From assembly GCA_946800325.1 (NCBI GenBank), contig OX326958.1, positions 29,800,914 to 29,864,913 of the forward strand: DNA of 64,000 bases. The letters are read 5' to 3'. Shown here piece after piece: positions 19,575 to 29,715 of this stretch. The first letter of the stretch is position 1, and each line of letters starts with the position of its first letter. The notes beneath the pieces were generated by a model. The model worked only from the letters and a program-made list of their open reading frames with translations, did no database searches and had not been told where the DNA came from. Both the position numbers and the translations under genes were made by a program. The stretch is from Luzula sylvatica. Its lineage: Eukaryota; Streptophyta; Magnoliopsida; Poales; Juncaceae.

Positions 19575-20403
19575 GTTCAACATACCAACATATCCCTCTT
19601 GGGAATTTCATCAAGCAGTTGCAGCTCGATGCATCTCTTCGCCATAACTGCCCATCCAAATTCGTCATGTGAATGAATCTCAACTCTCATATCACCATTT
19701 GGATTGCAACTTCAACCATCATATACTCGGCAATTTAAAATTTATACACCAATTTAAGGTTCATCAGTAAAAAACAGAAATATTATCACCCTTTCGATTG
19801 CAAATTGGTGTATAAAACAAAAAACAAAAATATTTTCACTCTTTTAGAGTCAAGTGTGTGCCCAGTCCCACTGAGTCCCCAATTCGAATTAGCCCTAAAA
19901 AGAGCTCAACAAACTCGAATTAGCCCCTTTAATCCCTCAATTCATCAAAAGTAGTCCCAATATATACATCAAAAATAGCTCGATTCAGCACATACTAAAA
20001 TTAGCACGATTCAGCATACATCAAAACTACACCCAATTTATCAGAAATTAGTTCATTTAGGCAAAAATAATCGAAAATAATTAAAATCAGTACGAAATTG
20101 AATTGAAATTGAACAATTAGTACAAAAACTGAAACTGGATACCATCACAGAAATGATGTTGATTTCTTTCACCACGCCCTTAAAGGATGGAATGCTCCTT
20201 CGATTTGGATTTCGTCAGAGAGAGAGAGAGAGACCATAATACCACGAATGAAAGGTTTGACGGAGCTTTCTTAACTTAGTTAACGTAAGTTAACGGAGCG
20301 TGCTCTTGAAAACTTTGCACAGATCTTGATGATGATCCGACGGTTTGAAATTTACAAGCAAAATAAAAGGATAACTTGTACAAGCTATTTAGTTAACCTC
20401 ATA
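19575..20403 (+). repeat. Diverged third copy of palindrome-arm DNA
   Basis: About 830 bp align in the same direction as 10404-11220 (shared caatttaaggttcatcagta, ggataacttgtacaagctat). Scattered substitutions and indels make it clearly older than the two palindrome arms. It also matches the inverse of 17375-17460. It ends, as they do, in a TA microsatellite. It is probably part of an unclassified dispersed repeat. Confidence 0.8.

Positions 20404-20446
<43 letters not shown>
20404..20446 (+). repeat. (TA)n microsatellite
   Basis: A TA run of about 40 bp at the edge of the repeat copy, in the same relative position as those at 11219 and 16530. Confidence 0.9.
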
Positions 20447-20447
<1 letters not shown>

Positions 20448-21053
20448 AAAAAAATTATAAATTATAATAAAATAATATAAATAACAATATATCATTTATA
20501 CATATTATAGAAAGTATAAAAATGATAGACAAAAGTATATAAAAATATATTAATCACATATCTTTATTCCATGCTATAGAAAAATAGTATAAAAATACTA
20601 GAATATATATAAATTATAATAAAAATGGTAAAAATAGCACCAAACCATTTATGCATATTATTGAAAAAGTAGAAAAAATAGTAGAAAAAATAATAGAAAA
20701 CGGTATAAATAACACCAAACCATTTAATACAAATTTATGTGATGTATCATTACTCGGGATAAGAAGGGTTAAGATGAGATAAGTACTAAATGTAAGTGCT
20801 TAATCTTTTGAGCCCAGATACATAACATAAAGAGGCCAAGGCCCACAACTCGCTGAATACATATTTATATATTCCCTTTTAATACTTTTATTTTATACGT
20901 ACCAAATCCGACCGTTATAGTTTTTTCTTCCTCTTAAAAATTAAACAAAAAGAATTCATTCTCTTCACCAACCCCTTCTACGAAATTAAAGAACAAATCT
21001 TTTCATCTCAATCAGAGCTAAAATCTGATAAAAAGAAAGGGAAATCAAGAAAC
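20447..21053 (+). promoter_or_regulatory. Upstream region of the SET-domain gene
   Basis: AT-rich DNA with a TATA-like catatttatatattccc at about 20863-20879, some 180 bp before the ATG. A pyrimidine-rich leader (ttcttcctctt) follows. There is no experimental start site; the assignment rests on position and sequence only. Confidence 0.35.
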
Positions 21054-22622
21054 ATGAATGGGGGTTTAGAAGAAGAAGAGCTCCAGCAGCTGAGATCACG
21101 AGCAACTGAGCTTCTACTAAAAGAAGATTGGATTCAATACATCAATCTTTACACCCATCTTATTTCTCTTTGCAATTCAACCGATTTGTCCAAGAATCGC
21201 AAAACCCTAGTTTCTGCTCTTTCAAACCGAGCAGAGGCATGGTCCCGGCTTCAAGACCCCGTTTCAGCTCTAAAAGATTGTGACTTGGCACTCTCCATAG
21301 ACCCACTTCACCTGAAAACCCTGATTTCCAAAGGAAAGATCTTGCTTGACGCGGGCCAGTACTCGCCAGCCTTAGATTGCTTTCAAAAGGTCAAATCTTT
21401 GAGCAATGGAAGTAATAACGAGGTAATTCGAGGGTTATTAGAGAAATCCCAGAGACTCGAGCTGATTTCTCGAACCGGTTCAATTGATTTATCAGATTGG
21501 GTGCTCAAAGGTTTTGTCAGTAAGTTACCAGATCTTGCTGAGTTTCTTGGCCCTATCGAGATAAAGAAAACGGGTCAAACGGGTCGCGGGTTGTTTATTA
21601 CAAAGAATGTGGATGCGGGTTCAGTTTTAATGGTGACCAAAGCAGTTACAACTGGTAGAGGGATTTTGCCAAATGAATCAAATGAAAAGGGGCTAATGGT
21701 AATGTGGAAAATTTTCGTCGATAAAGTTATTAGTAAGGCAGAGAAATGTACAAATACCTTAAATTTGATATATAAATTGTCAAATGGAGACTCAAGTACC
21801 GAGCAAGAAGTACCCAATATCGACCTATTTAGGTCAGGAATGGAGAAAGAAATGGATAATGAGAGAAAAGAGGTGGATGTAGAGCATGTCCTCAAGGTGC
21901 TCGATGTAAATTGCCTTACGGAAGAATCAATTTCAGCTAAGGTTTTAGGCAAAAAATTGGGATATAAAGGAATTGGATTATGGATTTTGCCCTCTTTTAT
22001 AAACCATTCATGCAATCCAAATGTGAGGAGATTGCATGTGGGCGATTGGGTAATTTTGCATGCTTCAAGAGATATTAAATCTGGAGAGGAGATCAATTTT
22101 GCGTATTTTGATGTGTTGAGACCTTTAAGAGAGAGACAAGATTTGGTTAAAAGATGGGGGTTTGAGTGCAAATGTGACAGGTGTAGATTTGAAACAAAGG
22201 TTTTGGGTTTGTTTCATGGACTGAAGGAATTGGAGGATGGTTTTGTAAATGGGTCGGATTTAGGGGGGCTAATTGTAAAATTGGAAGAGGTTATGAGAAA
22301 ACTGCCTGTAAAGGAAAAAGAAAAAGGGTATATTAGGGCATCATTTTGGGGAGCTTACTCTAATATTTTTGAATCTGAAAGATTGGTACGAAAATGGGGG
22401 AGAAAAATACCAGAGGCGGTACAGGTGACGGAGAGTATTTTTGAAATGGTTGGATCAGATGAAAGAATTTTGAAAATTGCAAGGGGCAGGATGAAAACTG
22501 GAGAGAATGGAAGTCTCGAAATGGAGAGGATAATGAAACTCGGGAGGGCTACTTATGGAAAGATTATGAAGAAAACAGCAATTAAGGCTTTGATCGAAGC
22601 TGAATTGGTAGTTAAAAAATGA
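21054..22622 (+). CDS. TPR and SET domain (SMYD-like) methyltransferase
   Basis: An intronless 522-residue protein. Residues about 10-135 form TPR-like helices (LSNRAEAWSRLQDPVSALKD, ALSIDPLHLKTLISKGK). A split SET domain follows: GRGLF at 177-181, an insert of about 100 residues rich in charged residues, then NHSCNPN at 317-323, GEEINFAYFD around 345-353 and a post-SET zinc cluster ECKCDRC at 371-377. These are the S-adenosylmethionine-binding and catalytic motifs of SMYD-type lysine methyltransferases. Plant members of this TPR+SET group are mostly uncharacterised, so whether the target is histone or another protein is unknown. All catalytic motifs are intact. The start is the first ATG after a purine-rich leader. 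Confidence 0.88.
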   Translation: MNGGLEEEELQQLRSRATELLLKEDWIQYINLYTHLISLCNSTDLSKNRKTLVSALSNRAEAWSRLQDPVSALKDCDLALSIDPLHLKTLISKGKILLDAGQYSPALDCFQKVKSLSNGSNNEVIRGLLEKSQRLELISRTGSIDLSDWVLKGFVSKLPDLAEFLGPIEIKKTGQTGRGLFITKNVDAGSVLMVTKAVTTGRGILPNESNEKGLMVMWKIFVDKVISKAEKCTNTLNLIYKLSNGDSSTEQEVPNIDLFRSGMEKEMDNERKEVDVEHVLKVLDVNCLTEESISAKVLGKKLGYKGIGLWILPSFINHSCNPNVRRLHVGDWVILHASRDIKSGEEINFAYFDVLRPLRERQDLVKRWGFECKCDRCRFETKVLGLFHGLKELEDGFVNGSDLGGLIVKLEEVMRKLPVKEKEKGYIRASFWGAYSNIFESERLVRKWGRKIPEAVQVTESIFEMVGSDERILKIARGRMKTGENGSLEMERIMKLGRATYGKIMKKTAIKALIEAELVVKK

Positions 22623-23087
22623 TGATAAGAGTTTTAGGTTTATGTTTTAGATTTTATTTTCGTTTTTTGTCGGTAATTCTTAAATTATATTGTTCATGAT
22701 TCTTTAATTATATTGGTTAAAGGATTCCATTGTGCAACATTAGTTTTGATCATTTCAAAATAAATTTCATTTTGTTGTTTGGATGAATAATCTTACGAGT
22801 CTTCGATATACTGGCTTTGAATGATACGTGTCGAGTCCCGTACCAGTACATACCAGTTTTGGACAATATGGTTATCCTTGATTTGTGACCTAATTTCTCA
22901 CTTTAGTAGGTTTAGGGCACCAAACGAATGAAACCATATAATTCTCACTCACACCAAATGAATGATACAATATAGTAACTAATAATTCTTCATACAACCA
23001 TCAAAGGGTTCAAAACCTCTCACTTAAGCCTCCAAAAATTACCATCAGAGAAACACAAATTTACTTTCTCTCTCCAAAATAACCCTA
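22623..23087. other. Intergenic DNA between SET gene and CYP704B1
   Basis: The first part must hold the SET gene 3' end; the second is the P450 promoter and 5' UTR (a CT-rich leader directly before 23088). The phrase caccaaacgaatgaaacc is nearly repeated at about 22919 and 22952. No other gene is seen. Confidence 0.5.
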
Positions 23088-25260
23088 ATGGAGGAAACGA
23101 ACAATGCACCGAATATATCAACGGCACCTATAGTGGGTCTTCATAGATGCATGGCGGTTTGCCTTATTTTGGCCTCGTGGGTTCTGATACATAGATTGAG
23201 TCAGAGAAACAAAAGGGGACCGAAAACTTGGCCTATAATCGGAAATACAATCGAACAATTAAAGAACTATGATAGGATGCATGATTGGCTCGCCGAATAT
23301 TTGGCCGAAAATAAAACTGTGCATGTTTCTATGCCTTTCAATTCTTATACTTACATTGCGGACCCTGTGAATGTAGAGCATGTTCTCAAGACCAATTTCT
23401 CCAATTACCCCAAGGTAAAAAACACGTTATTCATATATCATGATGAAATTAATGTAATTAGTCTTTTTTAAGAAAATTTCAAACTTTAGGGGGAGCTATA
23501 TAGATCCTATATGGATGTATTGCTTGGTGACGGGATTTTTAATGCGGATGGAGACTTGTGGCGCAAGCAAAGAAAAACGGCTAGTTTTGAGTTCGCCTCG
23601 AAAAATTTGAGGGATTTAAGCACTAAGGTTTTCAGAGAATATGGTTTAAAGCTTTCCAGTATTTTAAGCCAAGCATCAGTAAACGAGCAAGTCGTCGATA
23701 TGCAGGTCTTCGAATTAATCTTCTGGATAACTTTGTTTCTTTTCTTCTAATATGAAAATACATTCCTAACATAATTATGCCAATTTACAAAATTTTCAAC
23801 AATTATAGGATCTTTTCATGAGGCTGACTTTGGATTCGATATGCAAAGTTGGTTTCGGCGTAGAAATCGGCACGCTATCACCTGATTTACCAATTAATAG
23901 TTTTGCACAAGCTTTTGATTTCGCAAACATAGTTGTCACGCTCCGTTTCATCGATCCACTTTGGAGGGTAAAGAGATTCCTACATATAGGCTCAGAAGCT
24001 CTTCTTGAGCAGAGTATAAAGGTCGTAAACGAGTTCACTTATGGCATGATTCACAAACGAAAGGCCGAGATCGAACAAGCCCAATCTAAGGATACCAAGA
24101 ACAAGGTAATTAATCCGTATATTTCATGATTGATGAATATAATTGATTGGATTATATTTGTATGTATGTAGAAGCAACAAATCAAGCATGATATATTATC
24201 ACGTTTCATCGAGCTAGGCAAAGAACAAGATAACAACTTCAGCGACGACAAGAGCCTAAGGGACATCGTTTTAAATTTCCTAATTGCAGGTCGAGACACG
24301 ACTGCCACGACTATTTCGTGGTTCACTTACATGATCATGACTCATCCCACGATAGCAGAGAAAATATACGTCGAACTGAAAAACTTTGAGGAAGAAAGAG
24401 CGAAAGAAGAGGATGTGGAATTGATTTCTTATGATGTCAACGATTTGAAATCTTATGGAAATCGAGTCGAGCACTTTGCAAGTTTATTGAATTATGATAG
24501 TCTCGGAAAATTGGTTTATTTACATGCTTGTATCACCGAGACTCTTCGGCTTTATCCTGCGGTTCCTCAGGTAAATTAAACATCCCTATTAATAAATATG
24601 TCATATTATTACAAAATGCATATAGTTACATCCTAAGCCAAAATGGCCACTAGATGCCAAACCTGATCCTGGAAATCAAAATTTCAAAATTAACCTTTCC
24701 ACTAAAGGCATATATCCTGATTTAAAAAATATACCATATGAAATAGGATCCAAAAGGTATATTAGAGGATGATGTACTACCGGACGGCACGATATTGAAG
24801 GCAGGAGGTATGGTAACTTATGTACCATATTCTATGGGTCGAATGAAGTATAATTGGGGCCCCGACGCCACTTCATTTCGACCAGAAAGATGGTTCAAAG
24901 ATGGCGTCTTTCAAAACGCATCTCCTTTCAAATTCACGGCTTTTCAGGTCCTGTTAAATCTAAGAATATAAATGAAAATTATATTGTATGCATTTTGAAT
25001 GTTTAAACATTATATCACCATAGCTTGACTCGAGTATTTTAATTTTCTATTATCAATTTCAATATATTGTGTATTTTCAGGCCGGGCCACGGATTTGTTT
25101 GGGAAAAGATTCAGCATTTCTACAAATGAAAATGACGCTTGCAATTCTGTGCCGGTTTTATAAATTCGAACTTGTACGAAATCATCCGGTGAAATATAGG
25201 ATGATGACATTGCTCTCCATGGCTCACGGATTAAACGTGCATGTTTCGCGATTAATGTAA
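23088..25260 (+). CDS. CYP704B1: Cytochrome P450 704B1, fatty-acid omega-hydroxylase
   Basis: Six exons, all with phase-0 GT-AG introns: 23088-23414, 23490-23705, 23809-24105, 24172-24570, 24747-24947 and 25081-25260. They give 539 residues with an N-terminal membrane anchor (CLILASWVLIHRL). P450 motifs: AGRDTT in the I helix (319-324), ExxR at 403-406, PERW at 459-462 and the haem loop FQAGPRICLG with Cys486. Closest to Arabidopsis CYP704B1 (shared LLGDGIFNADGDLWRKQRKT, CKVGFGVEIGTL), an ER enzyme that omega-hydroxylates long-chain fatty acids for sporopollenin in pollen exine. By family knowledge it should be expressed in the anther tapetum. No lesion is seen. Confidence 0.93.
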
Positions 25261-25523
25261 ATTTGTGGGGATTTTCTTGCATCTAGTAATGCTTAATGCT
25301 GGTGTCTTAATTGTTGGGCTTTAAATTTAAAAACCATGTAGTGAAGAATAGTTTCTTTTAGTTACATTGTGGTAGTTAAATTCGATATTGATTTTCTTGT
25401 TTTCTGAAAGGACCATCATAATATTTTAAAGTTATGGAGGGGTTGAAATTAAATTTCTTCAAAACTAAGTATAGTAAATCAATTTTCTTTTATTGAAGAT
25501 TAAAATAAGATGACGCCATTTAT
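25261..25523. other. CYP704B1 downstream DNA
   Basis: The 3' UTR and AT-rich spacer up to the inverted-repeat end at 25524. No feature is recognised. Confidence 0.4.
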
Positions 25524-25925
25524 CTTGCCCCATATTTCACCACCACATTCTCTATATCCTAATTAACACCTCTCATTAAGATGACAATTAACCCGAGACC
25601 AGTATTGCAAAACTCACAATTAGTCACAAACTAGTTACAGGCTAGTATGAAATCATCAATCCATCTACTAGGAAAAGCCAAATCAATTATTTAAGTGTCA
25701 ACCGACTTTAATCAGATATTTGTCGACTTAAGACTATCTTGGCCTGATTTTAATTAACATTAGTGAATATTCAATTTTCATAATAACTATAATGATTGCG
25801 AGGTGAGGAGAATTGTCGATGATGAATTTGATTCAGAGAAATAAAATATTTTTTTTGATTTGTAACATTAAAAAAAGTCCAATTTGCAAAACTAGCATCG
25901 GACTTGCATAATTTGTAGATCTAGC

Positions 25926-26188
25926 ACTTTCACCAACTAGTTTGGTGAAAGTAAATAAACTTTCGCCAGTTAAGTTGACGAAAGTGAGTAAAGGGGGATT
26001 TGAACTGCTAATCAGGGTTGAATGCTGTTAACAAGAGTCAAGGTCCAGATAAACTAAATCTCCTAACTTTCGTCAGAGGGGCTGGCGAAAGTGCATGCAT
26101 GAACATTTACCTTGCCACACTCCCCAGATAGAGGGAGTGGACGGGAATTCAAAGTTTTATCACTTTCGTCAGATACATTGGCGAATGT
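25926..26188. repeat. Four related short hairpins
   Basis: Inverted repeats of 27 bp at 25926-25952, 25959-25985, 26066-26092 and 26162-26188. Each has a stem close to actttcgtca / tggcgaaagt and a loop of 5-7 bases. The arms are alike but the loops differ. Confidence 0.8.
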
Positions 26189-26339
26189 GCATGTATCATG
26201 TTTTTTAGGGTTTTCAAAAAAAAATTTAGTTACAACTTAAACATTGTTTTTGACCAGTTTATAAAAATAGAGCATGTGGGCTCGAACGTCTCACAAACTA
26301 GAATTGGATTACAAAAATATTAATATAATATTACATAAT

Positions 26340-26760
26340 ATTAAAATAATCAGAAAATGATAACAAAAATTGACCCGAACTTCGTCGGCCTCCTGATCTA
26401 GCTTGTGGATGTGGTCATTGAGCCATGCCATTTTCAGTAATATCTTACTCCCGTTCTTGAAGTCGTCCGACTCGGGTCTAACGACAAGCATGTTGAAGGC
26501 CATGTCTGCCCAAGTTCTTTCATCATTAGCCCGCACACCGGTTTCTCCCGAATTGGGAGACCAAGGAGGCAAGATACGTCCTTCAGGATAATTGTCATCT
26601 CACCATGATTCATGTGAAAAATGTGAGTTTCTTGCTTCCAACGCTCTGCCAAATTGTGTATCAACACATAATCGACATCATGCTGGACAAGCATGTAAAA
26701 CTTACAGAGTCCCGCCGCTCTACAAATCTTCGTATCGACCATTCCACAATGGCTTCATTT
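26340..26760 (-). pseudogene. Plant mobile domain (MAIN-like) gene fragment
   Basis: Two overlapping minus-strand frames together resemble the plant mobile domain found in MAIN/MAIL proteins and in many transposons. The first reads AERWKQETHIFHMNHGEMTI then DVSCLLGLPI and PVCG; after a frameshift near 26520-26560 the second reads TWADMAFNMLVVRPE and KMAWLNDHI. The domain is cut at both ends, so no protein of normal length can be made. Residues further 5' (26760-27000) are not recognisable. It lies inside the candidate TIR element, consistent with transposon-borne PMD genes. Confidence 0.7.
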
Positions 26761-27612
26761 CGTGATGGCGCAGAAGCATCGGTACTTACAAAACGAGATC
26801 CGGAACTTAGAAGAGTTGGGATCGGTGTAGATCCTTTAGTGGAAGTGTCTGAGGATACGCTTCTTCCTCATGGGGCTCATCTCCCGGGCCGAACACGTAA
26901 TCCCGCTCATTCTCATCATGACGTCCACACGTTCGTGCCTGCACCGAATGTTATCAAAACAACCTGCAATAATATTATAAGAATAAGAATATAATATCGA
27001 TAATATATATAAAAAAGAATTCAAACAAACGTGACATTAATAATTTTGATTTCGCGATTTAATTTATTTTTAATTTAGATTTCGATATTTATTTGGTTTA
27101 GGTGTTAGTTTTTTGTTTTGTTTTTGTTTTTGGAGATTTATGTGAACTTAAATATGTTTTGTTACTGGTTTGTGGAGTTAGAATTATGATATTTATGTTT
27201 TGTATGGATTTTGGATTAGAAGTTATGATATTTAAATTTGAGTGATATTAGTTCAATTTAGAAAATATAGCATTATATATGAAAAAAATGATTATTTGAG
27301 CAAATCATATTTTTTTGACTAGTTTCTGGCTAATTTGCGACTAGTCTTTGATTAATTACCAAGTCTCTAGTTGTTGTTCATTTCAACCCGTTTCGACTTT
27401 CGACATTTACAACATTGGTCGGGACACATAATTAACAATTAATAGATATATAATTGACATTCATTTAAATTAACCTTTTTAATTAATATCTATTAATATT
27501 AATTATTAATTATATGTTTTTTGTGAATAACCATGTTAATTAGGATATAGAGGGTGTGGTGGTGAAATCTTGGGGCAAAGTAAAATTTCCGAATTCATGC
27601 GAAGAAAATCCA

Positions 27613-29157
27613 ATGAAAGGGGAAGGAGAGCCATTTGGCATATGGCAGAGATGTAAAACCCTTCGATCTCTCAAGCAAATTCATGCTGTAATGGTCATAA
27701 AGGGCTTTCTTTCAGACCGTTCTTCGTTAAGAGAACTTATTTTCTCTTCGGCCATTTCAATACCTGGTGGGATTTACTACGCCTACAAGTTGTTCGACCA
27801 AATTCCGCTACCAGATATTTTCATGTGGAACACAATGATTCGAGGCGGTTCACGCAGTTCAAACCCTTCTCAATCCATATACCTCTATACCAAAATGGTA
27901 CGAAGTGGTACCCAACCAAATAATTTTACTTTCCCTTTCGTTCTCCGTACATGTACCACTCTCTCAGCTCCTTTAACCGGCACCCAATTCCATGGGAAAA
28001 TCACGAAGCTTGGCTTTGAATCAGAGGAATTCATTAGAAATGCACTAATTAACATGCATGCTAAAATTGGTGATCTAAAAATAGCAAATGATCTATTCAA
28101 CAAGCATGGAAGAAGAGATATCATAGCATGGTCTGCTATGATAGTTGGTTATGCAAAAAGAGGAAAACTAGACACTGCTCGTAACCTGTTCGATGAAAGT
28201 CCTGACAGAGACTTAGTTTCTTACAATGTAATGATAACTGCCTACGCCAAGAACGGTGAAATGGAGAAGTCCATTGAACTATTTAACCAGGTCCCACAAC
28301 CTGATATAGTTTCATGGAATGCTATTATTTCTGGCTATGTGAAATGTGGTTCCCATAAAGAAGCAATGGAATTATTTGAAAAAATGTGCCATGCTGGCAT
28401 GGGACCAGATGATGTCACCATTCTTAGCTTGTTATCTTTATGTGCTGATTCGGGTTTGATTAATTTTGGTCAAAGATTGCATAATCACCTTCTAGAAGCT
28501 TTTTCTCAAAACGGGTTACCAGTAAAGCTTGGAAATGCATTAATAGACATGTATGCAAAATGTGGATGTATAGAAAAGGCCCTGAAGGTTTTTAGGAGTA
28601 TGAGAGATCAACTGGACATCTCCAGTTGGAACTCGGTGATTTGTGGTTTGGCTTTTCATGGGCACGTGAGTAAATCTCTTTACTTGTTCGATGAAATGCT
28701 CGTGAGAAAAATTAGGCCAGATGAAATCACTTTTGTTGGTGTTTTGGTTGCTTGTAGTCATGGAGGAATGGTTAACAAAGGTTATGATTATTTCCATTTA
28801 ATGCAAAATAAATACCAAATTGAGCCTAATGTAAAACATTATGGATGCATGGTAGACATGTTAAGTAGAGCGGGGTTGTTAAAAGAAGCGTTTGATTTTG
28901 TAAATAAAATGAAAATCGTGCCCAATTCTGTAATATGGCGAACTTTATTAGGGGCTTGTAGGAAACAAGGAGAGAGGGAATTGGGTGAGATTGCAAATAG
29001 AGAACTTTTGAGGGTGAAAAGTGCTAAGAGTGGTGATTATGTTCTTTTGTCTAATATATATGCATCAATGGGGGAGTGGGCTTATTCGCAAAAGGTGAGA
29101 AAGTTGATGGATAGAAGTGGAATTATTAAGGAGGCTGGTCAGGCTTTGTTAGATTAA
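27613..29157 (+). CDS. Pentatricopeptide repeat protein, PLS/E type
   Basis: An intronless 514-residue protein from the first ATG at 27613; the frame is open further upstream only via a GTG. It is a chain of about a dozen PPR motifs of PLS type (PDIFMWNTMIRGGSRSSNPS, DIIAWSAMIVGYAKRGKLD, DLVSYNVMITAYAKNGEMEK, PDIVSWNAIISGYVKCGSHK, LGNALIDMYAKCGCIEKALK). It closes with an E-type tail (NSVIWRTLLGACR, SGDYVLLSNIYASMGEWAYS) and no DYW domain. It resembles Arabidopsis At5g15300. Such proteins bind organellar RNA, often as C-to-U editing specificity factors. No clear targeting peptide is seen. A candidate transposon end lies only about 30 bp upstream. Confidence 0.9.
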   Translation: MKGEGEPFGIWQRCKTLRSLKQIHAVMVIKGFLSDRSSLRELIFSSAISIPGGIYYAYKLFDQIPLPDIFMWNTMIRGGSRSSNPSQSIYLYTKMVRSGTQPNNFTFPFVLRTCTTLSAPLTGTQFHGKITKLGFESEEFIRNALINMHAKIGDLKIANDLFNKHGRRDIIAWSAMIVGYAKRGKLDTARNLFDESPDRDLVSYNVMITAYAKNGEMEKSIELFNQVPQPDIVSWNAIISGYVKCGSHKEAMELFEKMCHAGMGPDDVTILSLLSLCADSGLINFGQRLHNHLLEAFSQNGLPVKLGNALIDMYAKCGCIEKALKVFRSMRDQLDISSWNSVICGLAFHGHVSKSLYLFDEMLVRKIRPDEITFVGVLVACSHGGMVNKGYDYFHLMQNKYQIEPNVKHYGCMVDMLSRAGLLKEAFDFVNKMKIVPNSVIWRTLLGACRKQGERELGEIANRELLRVKSAKSGDYVLLSNIYASMGEWAYSQKVRKLMDRSGIIKEAGQALLD

Positions 29158-29402
29158 AAACATAATAAATTAAGTATATTTGTTGCTTTGTTGAAATTTT
29201 GGAAATAGAATCATGATTTCAAAGTTTACTCTCTGATCTCATTGTGTTCATGCAAGTGCATTCTTTTGAAGAGCAACACAAATAAAGACAAGAATAACTT
29301 CGACTAGTTTATTTTTTTAACTTTATATTAAGTACTTTGAATTTTTTTTGCAAAGTAAAAATTAAAGTTAACAACTAACATTCTCAACTTCTTTCTGAAT
29401 TT
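29158..29402. other. PPR downstream DNA up to the globulin array
   Basis: AT-rich, no gene seen. Homology to the later globulin units begins at 29403 (ttgttattagtgattaaaag). Confidence 0.5.
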
Positions 29403-29715
29403 TTGTTATTAGTGATTAAAAGAGAAAGCTTGGATTGTTCAATTGTGTACTATTGTGCGTGAAGTTGTTCGATGCGTGTGGTCGGAATCTCGCATTTTCT
29501 ACGACAAGTTTTGGGTATCACAATATGATAAGATAAATATCACAGGATTCAAACAATCTAAACAAGGCCAAGAAAGTGGGAAGTATTGACGGTCCAAAAC
29601 ATAAATTTTTCACGTAAGATAAAGAAAAACACCATGAAAATTAGAACATTATTTTTTATTATTGCGAGCAAGGAACTACATATTAAAAAATCCTTGCAAT
29701 TAAAATTTTCTCTCT

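Larger units (their letters stand above)
25524..27580. mobile_element. Candidate TIR transposon carrying a PMD gene fragment
   Basis: The segments 25524-25566 and 27535-27578 are inverted copies of about 44 bp (ttgcccca, tttcaccaccaca, ctctatatcctaattaac) with only a few mismatches. Between them lie AT-rich DNA, four related hairpins and a broken plant-mobile-domain gene. I could not find a target duplication, and no transposase is visible. The pair may therefore bound one element of about 2.06 kb or be ends of two separate insertions. Confidence 0.55.

Noticed and set aside
21575..22171. 198-codon minus-strand frame
   Set aside because: A shadow of the SET-domain gene on the opposite strand, with no domain of its own.
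26605..26994. 129-codon plus-strand frame over the PMD fragment
   Set aside because: It is the antisense shadow of the plant-mobile-domain remnant, whose recognisable peptides are on the minus strand.
27556..27612. Upstream extension of the PPR frame from a GTG
   Set aside because: Plant translation uses ATG; the extension overlaps the candidate transposon terminal repeat.
28540..28797. Minus-strand frame in the PPR gene
   Set aside because: An antisense shadow of the PPR repeats.
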